The notes beneath the pieces were generated by a model. The model saw only the letters and a list, made by a program, of their open reading frames with translations, was not told the DNA's origin and made no database searches. DNA of 64,000 nucleotides from Buddleja alternifolia (lineage: Eukaryota; Streptophyta; Magnoliopsida; Lamiales; Scrophulariaceae), in assembly GCA_019426215.1 (NCBI GenBank), contig CM033405.1, positions 1,651,001-1,715,000 on the forward strand. Reading direction: 5' to 3'. A program made the translations under genes and the position numbers. Of the stretch, positions 1 through 17,852 are shown one piece after another; position 1 is the first letter of the stretch; each line of letters opens with the position of its first letter.

Positions 1-265
1 ATGTTTTTGTCTCTTATTCCATATCTAATATGTGTCACACACAACATACATATATATATATATATATATTTATTTTTAAAATATACATATGATGTGGATT
101 TTATACAAGCATGGCCTGTAAACATGAAATGAAATACGAGATGAAACCCTATCTTTCTATGTGATCTCTTATACCCTTTTAACCCCCCCCCCCCCCTCCC
201 CCCGCCTCTCTCCACTTTATTTGGACATGTTTATGCTGAGTGGAAGTTGTTGTGTGCATTTACAG

Positions 266-348
266 AGTTGAAAGGAGCATCATTGGAGCTACTTCACAAG
301 CTGATACCAGAGCATGCTAGGAAGCAGTTTCCATCCCTTGTTTCCTAA
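266..348 (+). CDS. Terminal exon of an unidentified gene (partial)
   Basis: A pyrimidine-rich tract ending in cag (263-265) is followed by an open stretch that ends in TAA at 346-348. With the first base of codon one supplied by the previous exon, it reads ELKGASLELL...KQFPSLVS. It looks like the short last exon of a plus-strand gene whose body lies left of the window. The upstream sequence 1-262 reads as intron, with a (TA)n run at about 51-70 and a C-rich tract at 183-203. I do not recognise the protein family from these 27 residues. The clean acceptor, charged helical composition and in-frame stop favour real coding sequence, but no function is proposed. Confidence 0.5.
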
Positions 349-1543
349 GGTTTCTGGATATAATGTTGTAACATCTGTCTATACTCAAACACTAATTCGC
401 GACTTATATCAAACCTTTTTATGCCACCTTTTGTGCTGACTTGTATTGTTTGCTTAATCTAATGTCTGATTCATGTACTCTTAATTCTCTAACCATTTCT
501 TCTATGTTCAAATTTGGAGAAATTAAGTGAATCCCATCATATATATCAAGTTCTGTAATTTGTGGGTTTTGCGCTTAGTATTTCTCATGGTTTTTGATTC
601 TTAATGAAGTCTTTTCATTCTTATGAGTTAATGAAGTCTTTTCACTCTTATGAGCTTCCGGAATCTTGATTGTTGCCCAATTACAATAACCGTTTTCGGG
701 TTTATGTAGACATATATGGGTAATTGTGATTAAATCAGGATTGAGTACGAAGCTTCATGAAATTACTATGTATTAATTTATGTATCTAATCCCAAATCAA
801 ATATACGGGCTGCAGCATATAATAAAGCAATGAACAAGCTACTTTTGGCTGTGAAAAGTTTAGTTCAGATTTTTGTTTGGTCGAATACCCCCATCTACAT
901 AACAAGTGTAATACATTTGCGTCATGATTGATCAATTTATGGAATCTACATTTGCTTTGTGAATTAAATAGATCGGACCAAGTTGGATTTGGATTTTGAA
1001 AATTTTGATCATTTTTTCGAGTAAAAAATTCCAATAATTGTACTACGAACCAAATCAAGGTAAAAATCTATGCTTGACTAAATGTAATGATCCTTGTGTC
1101 TGACTCCCTCGGTGTGAAACAGATTTACCTTCAAATCAATCACTCAAGGAATGTAATTGGCTTTCCCCTAAAAAAAACAGAAAGTAATTTAACTAGTCAA
1201 GAATTTAACTAGAGTCACTTGACAAGAAGAAACATCATCTATTTTGGGGGGGAAAAAAAAAGAAAAAAGAAGAAGAAGAAAAAGAAGAAACTTATATATA
1301 TATATATATTATCATATACAAAAAGAAACTTAATATTATTGAGTATAATTTCTCCATTATTAGAATTACAAATGAGTAACGAAAAGAATTTGATGATTGT
1401 TAACCTAGTGATATTAGTTGTCGGGTCAGGTATCCTTCGTCTAAAATTAAAAAAGAAAAATGAGTAATGAAAAGAGGCAGCTGAGGTTAACCCGGGTTAA
1501 AAATTAAAATCATACATGGGTTAACTTTTGCCCTTTTGGCGCG
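349..1543. other. Intergenic: 3' UTR of the upstream gene and helicase promoter
   Basis: No gene is visible here. A 25-base unit (ttaatgaagtcttttcantc...) occurs twice in tandem around 602-655. An A-rich, purine-rich stretch with a (TA)n run lies at about 1250-1310. Small ORFs in this stretch are low-complexity or lack any family resemblance. Confidence 0.6.
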
Positions 1544-1551
1544 TATAAATA
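1544..1551 (+). promoter_or_regulatory. TATA box of the RNA helicase gene
   Basis: A canonical tataaata sits in a locally GC-richer context. It is followed about 25-40 bases later by a pyrimidine-rich stretch (ctctctcttcatttg) typical of a plant transcription start and leader. TAGGGTTT-type telo-box motifs lie at about 1801-1808 and 1905-1912, as often seen in genes for RNA and translation machinery. The start codon is 1.1 kb downstream, beyond a leader intron. Confidence 0.6.
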
Positions 1552-2154
1552 CGCCTCGGCCATCTCTCTCTTCATTTGCCTACGCTTCTGGTATCTTGGA
1601 AGCGTGGTTCTCTCACAGTCTCACTAACCTATATATACATACACAAATATATATACTATAATTTAGCCGTTGAGCACCTTCTAGAGAGAGACAGAGAGCA
1701 GTCTAGAGAGAGAGAGATACCCGGAGGAGTGGAGCATTTCTGTTCTCTGTTTTTTCGCTCTGAAAACTACGCCGTACGGTACCGCTATCGCTCATTGCCC
1801 TAGGGTTTTTTTTTTTACTATACAAATTCAAAGGATTTATAACTTATTTAGATCTGGTTATGTGCATTTTGATTTTGTGAGCACATTCATGATAAATATT
1901 TTTTTAGGGTTTAAGATGTGAATCGTCAAGGCGCATTTTGCTGTGTTCTATGCTTTTTTGGCTTTTGAGCTTCTATATGTTTGCAGTTTTCTTTTCTTTA
2001 TTTAGGTTTTCTCTTTTAATCGGAGGTAATTTTGCTCGTTTGCTGCCTGTATCAGCTAAATTTTTCCTCTTGTATTTGGGATTCCAGTTAATGCATGCAG
2101 ACTTGATTGTATTTGTGCGTATATATATGTTTGTTTTATAAATGGTGCAACTTT

Positions 2155-2419
2155 TGTGTGTATGAAACTGGAAGTTCGAGAATGTTTTATGACTTGTTCT
2201 TTATCGTTTTTGTCTGACGAAGCAGTTGTATTTCACATGATGTTAGTCGGAGTCACTTATTTCGTAAGGTTTCCCTCTCTTTATATTTGTGTGTATGAAA
2301 CTGGAATTTCGAGAATGTTTTATGACTTGTTCTTTATCGTTTTTGTCTGACAAAGAAGTTATATTTCATATGATGTTAGTCGGAGTCACTTATTTCATAA
2401 GGTTTCCCTCTCTTTATAT
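2155..2419 (+). repeat. 133-bp tandem duplication in the helicase leader intron
   Basis: Two adjacent copies (about 2155-2287 and 2288-2419) of a unit beginning tgtgtgtatgaaactgg and ending with a ccctctctttatat block. They differ at only a few positions. The duplication lies inside the inferred 5' UTR intron, whose acceptor is ag at 2641-2642. Confidence 0.85.
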
Positions 2420-2665
2420 GGCTTAGCTGCTTGCATTTTATGTGTGTTTCTTCTTGTCTTGTGGGTTCAGACTGTTGTTTTCATTATTGCTTTTGACAAT
2501 GTATCTAATGATCAAGTCCTAAATTATCATTGTGGGTAACGTTCATAGCCAATGTGGCAAACATCTAGTGACTTTTTATGAGTTTCTGATCTTTGTATGC
2601 TTTTCTGTTTCGGGGGATTATTTGCCTTTGTTAATTTAACAGGATCATAAGAGGGAAGCTTTGAG

Positions 2666-8057
<5,392 letters not shown>

Positions 8058-9023
8058 CATGTTTGGAACAGCTAAGGTAAAAATCTTTTGTCCCGAGCGT
8101 TTGAGGTTCTAATTGCTTTTGTTTTTAGTGTTGCAGACTCCTTAGGCTGATGGTGAGGGGGATATTATCTAGTGTAAGTAAAACTCAATATTTTGTGGTT
8201 GAATTTTACCGTCTTTAGGGTGAAAAGGTAAACTTGTTTTTGGCTGGCCAATTTTTTGCTCTACATGTGTTCAACTGCTAATGCCATAGATGAGGATGAT
8301 GTTGGGGCAGTTATATTCTGTTGTAAATGCTTGTAAAACCTCTGGTTAGTAGATGAATTGTGGTCAGTTTCTTATGCAAGTTGTTCTGTTTCTGTTTAGT
8401 TTTCGACCCTCAGATGAATAGTGTAATTTATGGGTGGGTCGGGGTGGGGGGATTGGCGATGTATATCTGCGGGTGAGCAATTGATTACTTAGGAGCTCGT
8501 GGGACTCGCATTCTTGGTATAATCACGACAATTTGAGGTTTTAAATTTTTTCAAATTTCCAGATGGTTCCTCTCATAACTAGTGAATGTTTCTTTTTTTC
8601 CTTTCAATATCTACAATTTTGGTTCCGTCCTCGGTTATTTCTTGGTCGGGTGAAGTTTGTAGTGACTGTTCTAATAAAAAAAAACCTAATTATCATGAAA
8701 TATCTTCTTTTCATGAAAGTTAATTGGACATGCAGTTCAATTTGATCACCGCAATCAACAAACACATTAGGAAATTAGTTGATATTAATCCCTTCTGAAA
8801 GCATTATAAAATTCCAGCATGTCGGAAATCATCAGAAGAAGATTACAAGTTTAGCTCCATAATAATAGTAAAATCTTACAAATTTGTATATGATTTACAG
8901 TAAAAATTGAGAAGTGAAAAGGTGAGAAATTCTACTTGTGACTATTACTCTTTAGATTCTCTTGATACCTATTAATAATTACATTTTTCTTTAACATCAT
9001 AGTAATTATGATGAGTAGATAAT
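8058..9023. other. Convergent 3' regions of the helicase and PPT genes
   Basis: About 1 kb between two convergent stop codons. The first ~300 bases are probably helicase 3' UTR. A ggtgggtcggggtgggggg run lies near 8432. No ORF with family resemblance is present. Confidence 0.6.
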
Positions 9024-12000
9024 TCAAGCAACTTTTGGTTTGATCCTCTTAGCTCTTGAATACAAGAAAACTCCAGCAAGAGCCAAACCAGTACCTGAGA
9101 TCATTATACCGTGAATACATGTAAAATTTAGAGAGAGAGAGAGAGAGAAGTAAAATCTGATAAGTACCTATGGAATTGATCGGTGAAACGGGTGTTTGGA
9201 AGAAGATCACGGAGGATACAATGACAACGACTCTCTTCACACTGTTTCCTACTGCATGTGTCACCGGTGATACCATTTGTAATATCATATACGAGACCTG
9301 TCCATGTACGGAGCACATGAAGTTAGTATCACGGGACCGAGCCAAAATTTTTAGTCTTCGTATAAAATAGTAGTGAGGGGGTGGCGGGTGCGTGTATTGC
9401 TAGGATGAGGTCCGTAGGCTTAATAATTTTCTTGTATGGTCAAGGTCTAGAGCACATAATCCTCCATACAGGGTTAACGTTCTTGCGCTCCGAGCTTGAG
9501 AGCTTTGCTCTATGATGCTCTTAAAATTTTTAATTCTCGAACTAAAATTTAAGAACCACACTTGACGAAATAAAGATGATTTTTCACTAATAATATTTCA
9601 TATGCATTCAATGAAAAAATATTTTAGTAGTCAAAATAAGTAAAAGATTTGCCCTCAAAACAAAAAGGATTTAAACAAATATAGATTTTGTAAAAATCAA
9701 TACCTATAACTTGTAATGCTGAGTTTGAGTCTTTGGTGTCCTTTCCGGTTAAGAGTTGGAACCTAAAACTAATATTTTTTTAATAATCTTTCATCATATA
9801 TTATATTTTTTAAGCATGCTAAAAAAGACAATTATATCATCTTATTTTTAAAATTCAAGTTAACAAATACTTATTTTAATATGAGATAATCTTATCAAAA
9901 TAATATCTAAAGATAATTTGACTGAATAATTTATAAAACATATGATATATATGACAAAATAAATTTTAAATTATATTTATATTATATACGCTTTAAGGCG
10001 CTTCCGCTCCCAAATTTTTTCAAATTTTGTGAATTAAAAATTGATGTGCTTGATAAGGTTTCCAACATTTTATTTGGAAAAGGAAAACAAAACAGGTTCT
10101 ACAGTTTGTTGAATTTTCATCTTAACCAGAAGAATTTTTTATTTTTTTTCATCCGAACAGATTGACTGCAGATGAATTACTACATTCAATCCTTGAAGAT
10201 GTTCTTATCAAAAAAAACAAAAAAAATCCTTGAAGATGTTGGGTGGCCAATGGCCATGCAAACATTTAGCTAGTATTGCAGCTTTTGAAGAAGACCATAA
10301 TAAATATCGCACCTTCAAAAGAGTGATGTGATATATCACCGCAAGTATAACCACGAATTTATGACTTTCCCTTAATTTTTTTTTTAAAAAAAATTCGAAA
10401 TGAATTTCAAGTGTTTCATCACAATATATTCTCAGCTTTTATACAAGTGGGATTATTACTATTAGGAGTGATTATGAGGGAGTCTCAAGACTCTTAAATC
10501 TCGATATAATTTCACCTATCCAAATACGGTGGATTGCAGGTGAGTACTTAATCACATAAATAATTGTGATTGTCTCGAGACCTGCGAGTCTAGAGAACTC
10601 TTAATGTGAATTCATCAATTAGAGATATGTAGTATTTTCATCAAAATAGAGCCAAATACGAAGAAGACAGGAAATCGACCGTGCTCGAAAAAATCCCGTT
10701 ACTCAAATCATGCAAAATACAGTAAAGGCGATTTACATGAAATCTTACTTGTTGGTATGTATGGAAGCAGAAACCAGAGAAGATAGCTCTTGTACACAAT
10801 TCTCTGACATTCAAACCTTCACTTGCCTGAATTAAAGCAGATTAATTAACCATTCGAAATAAAATTTCAGGAATACTGTAAAAAGAAATGGAATAATTTT
10901 TGGGAAAATTACACAAAGACCCCTAGCTTATTGTGTAATTACCAAAATTCCCACTCACTTATTGAAAATTACCAACACCCCCCTCAATGGATCTATTTGG
11001 TTGACGGGGGGTAAAATTATAAGAATTTAACTATAAGAAACGCCTTAAGACGAGGGGTGTGTTGGTAATTTTCAATAAGTGAGAGGATGTCTTGGTAATT
11101 ACACTATAACTGAGGGGTCCTTGTGTGATTATCCCTAATTTTTTATAGTTAAATTCAGCTTTTCTCCGTATGCCACTACTTACAGCATATTGAAAGTATG
11201 AAGGACTAAACTTGACACCTTCCAATAGAATGGCAGCCGGTGTTAGAAGTAAAAACGATATGATTGTCATGATTGAGAAGAGATTGATATTATCCAATGT
11301 TTCCTGTCAATTATTACGAAAAATAAAAGATAAAATTTCAGGATTTTCGATATAACTGATATTATGTAAAAGGCTCTGGAGGAATTTATGCACAACAGAA
11401 AGATGGGGTGAAAGTAGAGATGAAAACACTGTAATAATACCTCCTTTCTGATCATGAACTTTTTACTAAAGACGTTTCGTGTTTGGTTTGTAAGATTAGA
11501 AGCCATTGCACTACCAAAACCTATCCTGTTAATAGAAAATGATGACCAGATAATGACTACTTGTTGAAAAGTGATTTATAAGCGCTTTTTAAGCAGTTTC
11601 TTACTTACCAGTTGAATGAGACCTCGGTGAAAGATGCCAACGCCACGCCACCGACAATGGGGACAAGAGAAGAAACCACCCATGGGGAGGGCCTCTGTGT
11701 GATCAGACGGAAAGTCAAAATGATTTCAAATAGTAATAAATGATCTAACATTTTCAAAGCTACTTAATCTAAGTTTTTATTCCTCATACTAAGGATGATG
11801 GCTTAGTTTTATTGCTGCTTCACTTTTAACTTGCATTTTTGTTCTTAAATATAATTGGGACAGCAATATTAGATTGTTCTTCGTAATAGCAAAATCGATG
11901 ATTGGCCATTGAAGTGAAAAAGTTGGTGAATTGTATATTGGTCATTATTAGGAACTCACGAGACTCAGAGTCCCGCAACAATCATACCATCTATGTAATA

Positions 12001-13319
12001 GACCCCAGAAGAATTACTAAGATGTATACCTTCTGCTGGATGGCGAAATGCATCTTAACCATGAAAAGCCACCAAGGGCTTGGAAATTTTGTTTCATAAA
12101 ATCCTATTGGCGAGAAAAAGTTCGGAAATCTAAATCTCCAACATCTTGTTAGTTTTCCAATGAACTTGCTTCCCATTCTAAAACCATAAATATACGCTTT
12201 CAAGAACAACTAATACATCACAAGAAGATGTTCTAAGAATTATTATTCGCAAATCTTCATCCTGAAAAGTCGAAGAAGTAGAGATCCCTCATAGGTAAAT
12301 ATCCCATTTATCGAATGTTGCTTTGAAGTATAAGAGACCACACACACAAAACACATGCTTATACCTCGCCAACAAGCAGAGCCGAAAGCACGACTGTGAA
12401 GAAAGGTTCCATTGCCTTGATTGTGTGTGTGAACGAAACAGCAACTTTTCCAATACTAACATTAGTCAAAAGGTTGCCCATTGTGTGCCCAAGAGCCAGT
12501 GGAAATATTGCTGTAAACTAAACATCCATGTCCAGAATAAACATGTAAAGCCAAAAACACTTGAAAAAATATATAAATAGAAAGCTATTTACAATATTGA
12601 AAGAGAGAGGTTTAAAAGATTACCTGAGACCTACTAATTTTGGGTTTTGGATGCAGATTTAATGCCCACATCAGAAGTACAAGTACTGTCCCACAACCAA
12701 ACTGAAATGCCGTTACTGTTGCAGGGAATGGATAAACCTTCAAAACCTGTATTCAATATTCAAGAAGCTAACACCATTCATACCCTGTTTAGTCAATAGA
12801 TCTGGAAATATTAAGGAAAACAATTTTGACGGTCGTGTTGCTAAGAAAAATTTATTGTAATTGAGAAAAACTCTCAATTTCTTAATCATGTTTTCTTCTG
12901 TCTTATCATTTTCCTTTCCTCGTCAAAATCTTTGAACTGTACAGAGAGCGTAAACAAGAAAGGGATTAAAGACTGACCTGTTTGTTGTAGATGTTGAAGT
13001 ATATGTTTAACAGATACCAAATTGCAAACATTAATCCAAGCTTCAAAATTCGGATCCTTTCGTCAGTATTTGTAACCTCATTCGGGGATCCAGGAACAGC
13101 TGCTGACCTGACTTTGAACTCATATATTCTCTGGCTGGTCAGTTTATATGAACTGGTTCTGCTGTTAGAATTCAGAGACAAGCCATAAGCATGGGATGAG
13201 TGATCATATGATTTCAGAACATTGCACCGGGGTATCGCATGATTGAAATTTCGAAATGGTGGTTTTAGAGAATTGGAAAATGGCCTAGAAAGGGATAGAG
13301 CCAATGCATAGCTCTCCAT
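9024..13319 (-). CDS. PPT: Plastid phosphoenolpyruvate/phosphate translocator
   Basis: Nine minus-strand exons in frame: 13319-12978, 12746-12624, 12517-12365, 11694-11609, 11525-11441, 11303-11184, 10826-10749, 9297-9168, 9094-9024 (395 aa). Residues 1 to about 85 are Ser/Asn/Arg-rich, like a plastid transit peptide. The membrane part follows, with [36 protein letters not shown] and [21 protein letters not shown], then a short basic tail ending KRIKPKVA. These blocks are diagnostic of the PPT branch of the plastidic phosphate antiporters, rather than the triose-P or glucose-6-P branches. The Lys-Arg pair in the NSVKRVVV helix is the conserved substrate-phosphate region. The protein imports PEP into plastids in exchange for phosphate, feeding the shikimate pathway. 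A 234-bp MITE sits in intron 6. A leader exon near 16380-16480 is possible (donor-like AGTGAGT on the minus strand near 16375) but unproven. Confidence 0.95.
10902..11135. mobile_element. MITE with Mutator-like ends in a PPT intron
   Basis: The ends are inverted: gggaaaattacacaaagacc on the left, and the right end reads gggataatcacacaaggacc on the other strand. An 8-bp direct repeat taattttt (10894-10901 and 11136-11143) flanks it. It is 234 bp long with no coding capacity, inside PPT intron 6. Confidence 0.75.
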
Positions 13320-16250
13320 GTCTTGATTATGCTCAAGGGGAAATCACATGTGATGAGCTTCTCAAATGTGTTAATGATGTTAAGGATATATAATTGGATT
13401 GATATTTTTTCTCCTAGACCAGTAAAAAAAATAAAAAATATATATATACATAACAAATAAGAACTGTCTAGGAACGTGATTATCAACTGCATTACTATGC
13501 AAATACAAATTATGTGTGGTTTGAAGTAATGAGGCACAATTATTGTGGCTAAAAATGTCGGTGCCAGTAAAAAACTGTGCTATCTGGTGTGAATTCAAGA
13601 AGAGAGATTGTTATCTATCATGTGATTAGTTGAATCAAAATAAATGAGTAGGACAAGAATTATATACGAAAAACGGGATGTTTTAACGTATTATAAATGA
13701 TTGAACTGTTAACGCTCTTTTACTGAGATATAGTGAATCTAATTTGTTCCTTACCCTTTGTGAACTCTAGGATCATCACTTTCAAAGTAAATCCTCAGTC
13801 AATTTTGATTAGTGGCTATGATGAATAAGGACGTAATTGGAATATTGGCAATCACAAATTTCTGGAGACAAAAAGAAAATGAAAGAAAAAATGTGGCGAG
13901 CAAACTCTACTAAGCCACTACCAGCCATGTGTTGCTGTGGTCCTCACATTGATTAATACTATGCATGATATCCACCATTCCCAAGATCCTAAATTTCAAA
14001 ATTGCCCAGTCCTTCAGGCAAAATCTACTTGCTAGATTGCCATTCATTGATGCTAACCTTTTTCCTAGCCCGGAAATTCTGGCCTGACACGTAGCTGAGG
14101 CCAACCAAGGGTAATTCACTCGCCAGGTGATTGGTTTGGGTTCGGAGACCTGATCCGGATTAGACTTTCTTTAGTCAAATCAACCCAAAGAACTTCACCC
14201 CTATCCCAAAGATAGAAGATTCAGGGTTATTCTCGGGAATTTCCATTTATGTACTGGGACCCGTGCGGGGTCCACCGTTCACGCTTGTAATTAATCCGGG
14301 ACACCGAGTCTGGAAAGCCCCTAAGACTTACTCAAGCTTCAAGCCCATTGATGTGGCCTCTCTATAGCTACTTTTAGAAGCTGCCACGCCCCATTCATTG
14401 TCCAGCCACTCAAGTTCCCTTCTCGAACTCCATATGTGTGGAGCACTTCAAATGTTCTTATATATTTGCAACTAACAAAACAGAAACACCTAAGTAACTA
14501 GAATGATACATGGTTTAAAGTGAAAATAGTCACTACCTAATCCAACACAATCAACATCTCAAGAACTTATCAGCTATAGACACTGTGATCATGTTACGCT
14601 GCCCGTTGAAGGAGATGAACAGGAAGAAGGCGGTAAAGAATTAGTTTAGTTAGTTATTTAATTTAATTATTAGTATTTAGCTTTCCTAGTTGTAATACGG
14701 AAGTAGTTTATTTCCTTGATTAATTAGGAGTTATTAGTTAGGTATGTATATAGCTTAGGAGTTGAGCGTTTTCAGTCATTCAGAATTTCAGTTAATACAA
14801 ATCGAGCTTTAAGCTTGGGGGTAAACTTATGTTTGTTGAGAGAGTGATATAATTTCCGTTGCTACTCTAATGCAAAGCCCACCACCCAAAAAATGATCTT
14901 AGAGAGAGCATACCAGTAACTTGCTCACAATGATTTCTGTACTTGCTCAACATACGGTGAAATGAGTGTGCCCCGGGCCACTTGCTTCCACATCTGTACA
15001 GTAGAAGGAATAGCCATCCAATGAAGAGTCGAGGAAAATGGAATCCCTCAGTCCTAAAAGGTCAACTGGGAACACACGCCCTGTATATAACCCCTCTCGA
15101 ATCATACTTGGCTGGACAGGACACTGGCGAGTCATGAAAAATCTAGGCCACCAACATGTGGTGTCCAACTGTGGACCCAAAAATGGGTGTTGAGATGTCC
15201 AGGACTAGCAAAGAATCAACCCCCACCCCGATAGTCACCAAACTACTCGATCCTATCTTCCTTTCGAAAATAATTACCAAAAAGAAGTAAGCATGATCAA
15301 GATGAGGACTGAATCCACTCAACTACTCGAGATCTCTTCAATTGTCCAATTACAAGATTCTCCAGTATTAGCAATCCCTACACCATGACTTCACATATTG
15401 GCTTGTGTTTTGTTGTACAAGTATTTTGATATTATGTGGAAAATGCATGTACTGCCACCACTTCCTCAAACTACACAAGATCCAATTAAATATCATATAT
15501 ATCAAAGTTTCAGCTTCTTCCTACGCGAAGGTTGTATCTCGGATTCTGTAACGCAAAATTATAAGGATAACATTTTTCATTGTTCGGTCTTAGAAGCTTA
15601 GACGTAGACTCCTATTGGACAATGAATATCAGTAAAGAAAAGGCTAGGAAAAAATATTGTCCTTACTTCAAATCATGTTATTGTGTGCTTCAATTGTTAG
15701 ACCTTCTCTTTTTTCATATAATTATTTTTCGGAACAGGAGAACGCAACGTATAGCAGTTCTCGCTGATGTTCCTCTTTCGTTCTTACTTTCATCAATTAA
15801 ATCCAGGATGATCCAAACATAGGCATGGTAAATAAAACATCAAAATCAATGATCAAATTCAAAAAAATTCTCACCTAGCCAGTGCAGCCTCTGTTCACGG
15901 AAATCAAAGGTATACATACACACGCCTGTTTGGCACAACAGAGGAGCTGGATCATCCAATGACTAAATAATAACATCCTTGCTGAACACTTTCGACGTTC
16001 GAGCCAAACGGTTTCCAATCCAATCCGAATGCGTAACCACACCAAAATCCGCATTGTCACAAATATCGTCTCTCTCTCGTATACTATAACCAAATCGTAC
16101 ATTCTTCGATTCGAATACATTCCTCTGGACGGATCAATTAGTAATGCTGTTCGGAACTTCGATCAATTTCAATCAGGTAATCTGCATTTAGAAGGGGAAA
16201 ATTAAAAGCACGAATTATGACCGCAACTATTACCACAATATATATATATG

Positions 16251-16289
<39 letters not shown>

Positions 16290-16535
16290 AGCGCAACAAA
16301 ATGAAATATACTATCAATTACGTCAATATGATTATCGATACATACATGATTAAGAATACATACAAGAAATACTCACTTGAGAGTGCATGAATCTTCATCG
16401 GAGACGCAGGGGATGAAGAACGAATTGAGTAGAAGAAAAGAATGTACGTAGGATTTTGGTGTGAAGAGATTCATTTTGATTTTTGCGCCTGTTTTGGACT
16501 TCAAATACTCTCTCATACTCTCCCTTCTCTTTTAA
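13320..16535. other. Upstream region of PPT; repeat-like, no recognised gene
   Basis: No ORF here resembles a known family. 14100-14480 and 14950-15200 are GC-richer islands that look like decayed transposon sequence. 14640-14870 (AT-rich, then a gagcgttttcagtcattcag block) resembles the end of an LTR, but no partner, primer site or target duplication was found. A compound (TA)n(TG)n microsatellite lies at 16240-16289. Pyrimidine-rich sequence near 16480-16530 (minus strand purine-rich) could be the PPT transcription start area. Confidence 0.4.
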
Positions 16536-16944
16536 GGAAAAATTGATTTTTTCGTCTCATACAAATTTCTCGAATTTAATCCTATAACTTTCAAAATTCC
16601 CCACATTTAGTCCAACGTAAGTTTTCATCCAAAATATGATGGTCAACTCCGTTAGTTAACCCTTTAATTGGTATTTTGGGGAGATTTTGTGCATAAACGC
16701 ACTTACATACGTATTGTATTCATTATTACAATATTTATATTCAATATCACGTGTTACTCATGCACAAAATTATCCTGAAAAAATCGGTCAAAAGGTTGAG
16801 TGACGGGATTAGCCATTAAATTTTGGATGGAAATTTCAGTTGGGACTATTCGTGAGACATTTTAAAAATTATAGTATTAAATGTGAGAAATCTATAATTA
16901 ATGTGGTTAGGGAAAAGTTATGGGATGAAAAGTGTAATTTTTCC
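16536..16944. mobile_element. Mutator-like MITE with long inverted arms
   Basis: The left end ggaaaaattgattttttcgt pairs with the right end ...gaaaagtgtaatttttcc in inverted orientation. Internal blocks (ggtcaactccgttagtta and the matching gattagccattaaatttt arm) continue the pairing. Flanking ttttaa on both sides is a degenerate target duplication at best. A related copy lies in NRT2.7 intron 2 near 51876-52292. Confidence 0.6.
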
Positions 16945-17852
16945 TTTTTAATTGTAAAATAATGAAATTTGTCTTTGAATTTTAGTTGACAGCGTTGCTC
17001 CGCCACTGGGGATCATAGTCTATCGGTGCACGAGGAATGTGCGGAAATATAATAATATTAATAAACCAATGGCTACAGCCTACATGCCATACAAAGAGGG
17101 AGTATTGGAAATTCAGAAAATATCACTTGTATAAAGTATTTGTGAGGCCTGTAAATGAATTAAATCGAGTTCAACCGTTTGTTGTTTAAGTTTGTTTGAA
17201 TTAATATAGGGTTCCTTTAAATTTGTTTGAATTAGTATTGAGTTCCAAAACTTATGTTTGAGCTTGGTTTGAATATTAATTGAATCAAATTTAAACGAGT
17301 TTTATTCGAATTGAACACAACTTGTGCTTGACCAATTTTCTATTTTCTGGACATATTTTATCAATTTATTTTCTAATGTATAGCAAGCTCAAGTCGAGTC
17401 ATAAAAACTTTCAAATCAAAAAAATGTTCAACCTTGGTTTGTACTTTTTTATGTCAAGAAACTAAGTTCAGACGAGCTTTTAACAGTCGAATATCTGATA
17501 GCTCAATCCGTTGTTTAGCTGCAACATTATTAGTGAGAAAAATAATAATAATCAAAACTTGCTTGTTCAATTAAATTGGTTTATTGTTGACCGATCAAAT
17601 TTTGCAGATGAAGCTAGCTCTACTGGTAAAACTAAAATTTCAGGATATTATAAATCTTGATTTTTTATTCTTAACATGAGCCTTTCTCTATTTTATTGTA
17701 AGTTGATTATAAATTATTAGAATTTTGAATAGTGATCGATATTCGTGATGCATTGATATACTATGTAAATGTAATCGACTCCCCATCAATTTTTTCCCCT
17801 AGAGCTCTGATTATGCCAAAAGAAAGATTGAAATCTTTCAAGTAAATTGGGC
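16945..17852. other. Intergenic, AT-rich, probable hAT remnant
   Basis: 17140-17560 is full of tttgtttgaatt and gagttcaa/gagctttt motifs starting with aggcctgtaaatgaattaaa, resembling degenerate non-autonomous hAT elements seen elsewhere in the window. No clear opposite end or target duplication was found, and no gene is visible. Confidence 0.35.

Noticed and set aside
14640..14870. Possible LTR end (AT-rich block followed by gagcgttttcagtcattc)
   Set aside because: No second LTR, primer-binding site, polypurine tract or target duplication could be found nearby.
15875..16120. 81-codon minus-strand ORF upstream of PPT
   Set aside because: No recognisable domain, and no splice arrangement joins it in frame to the PPT start codon; it may be leader or decayed repeat.
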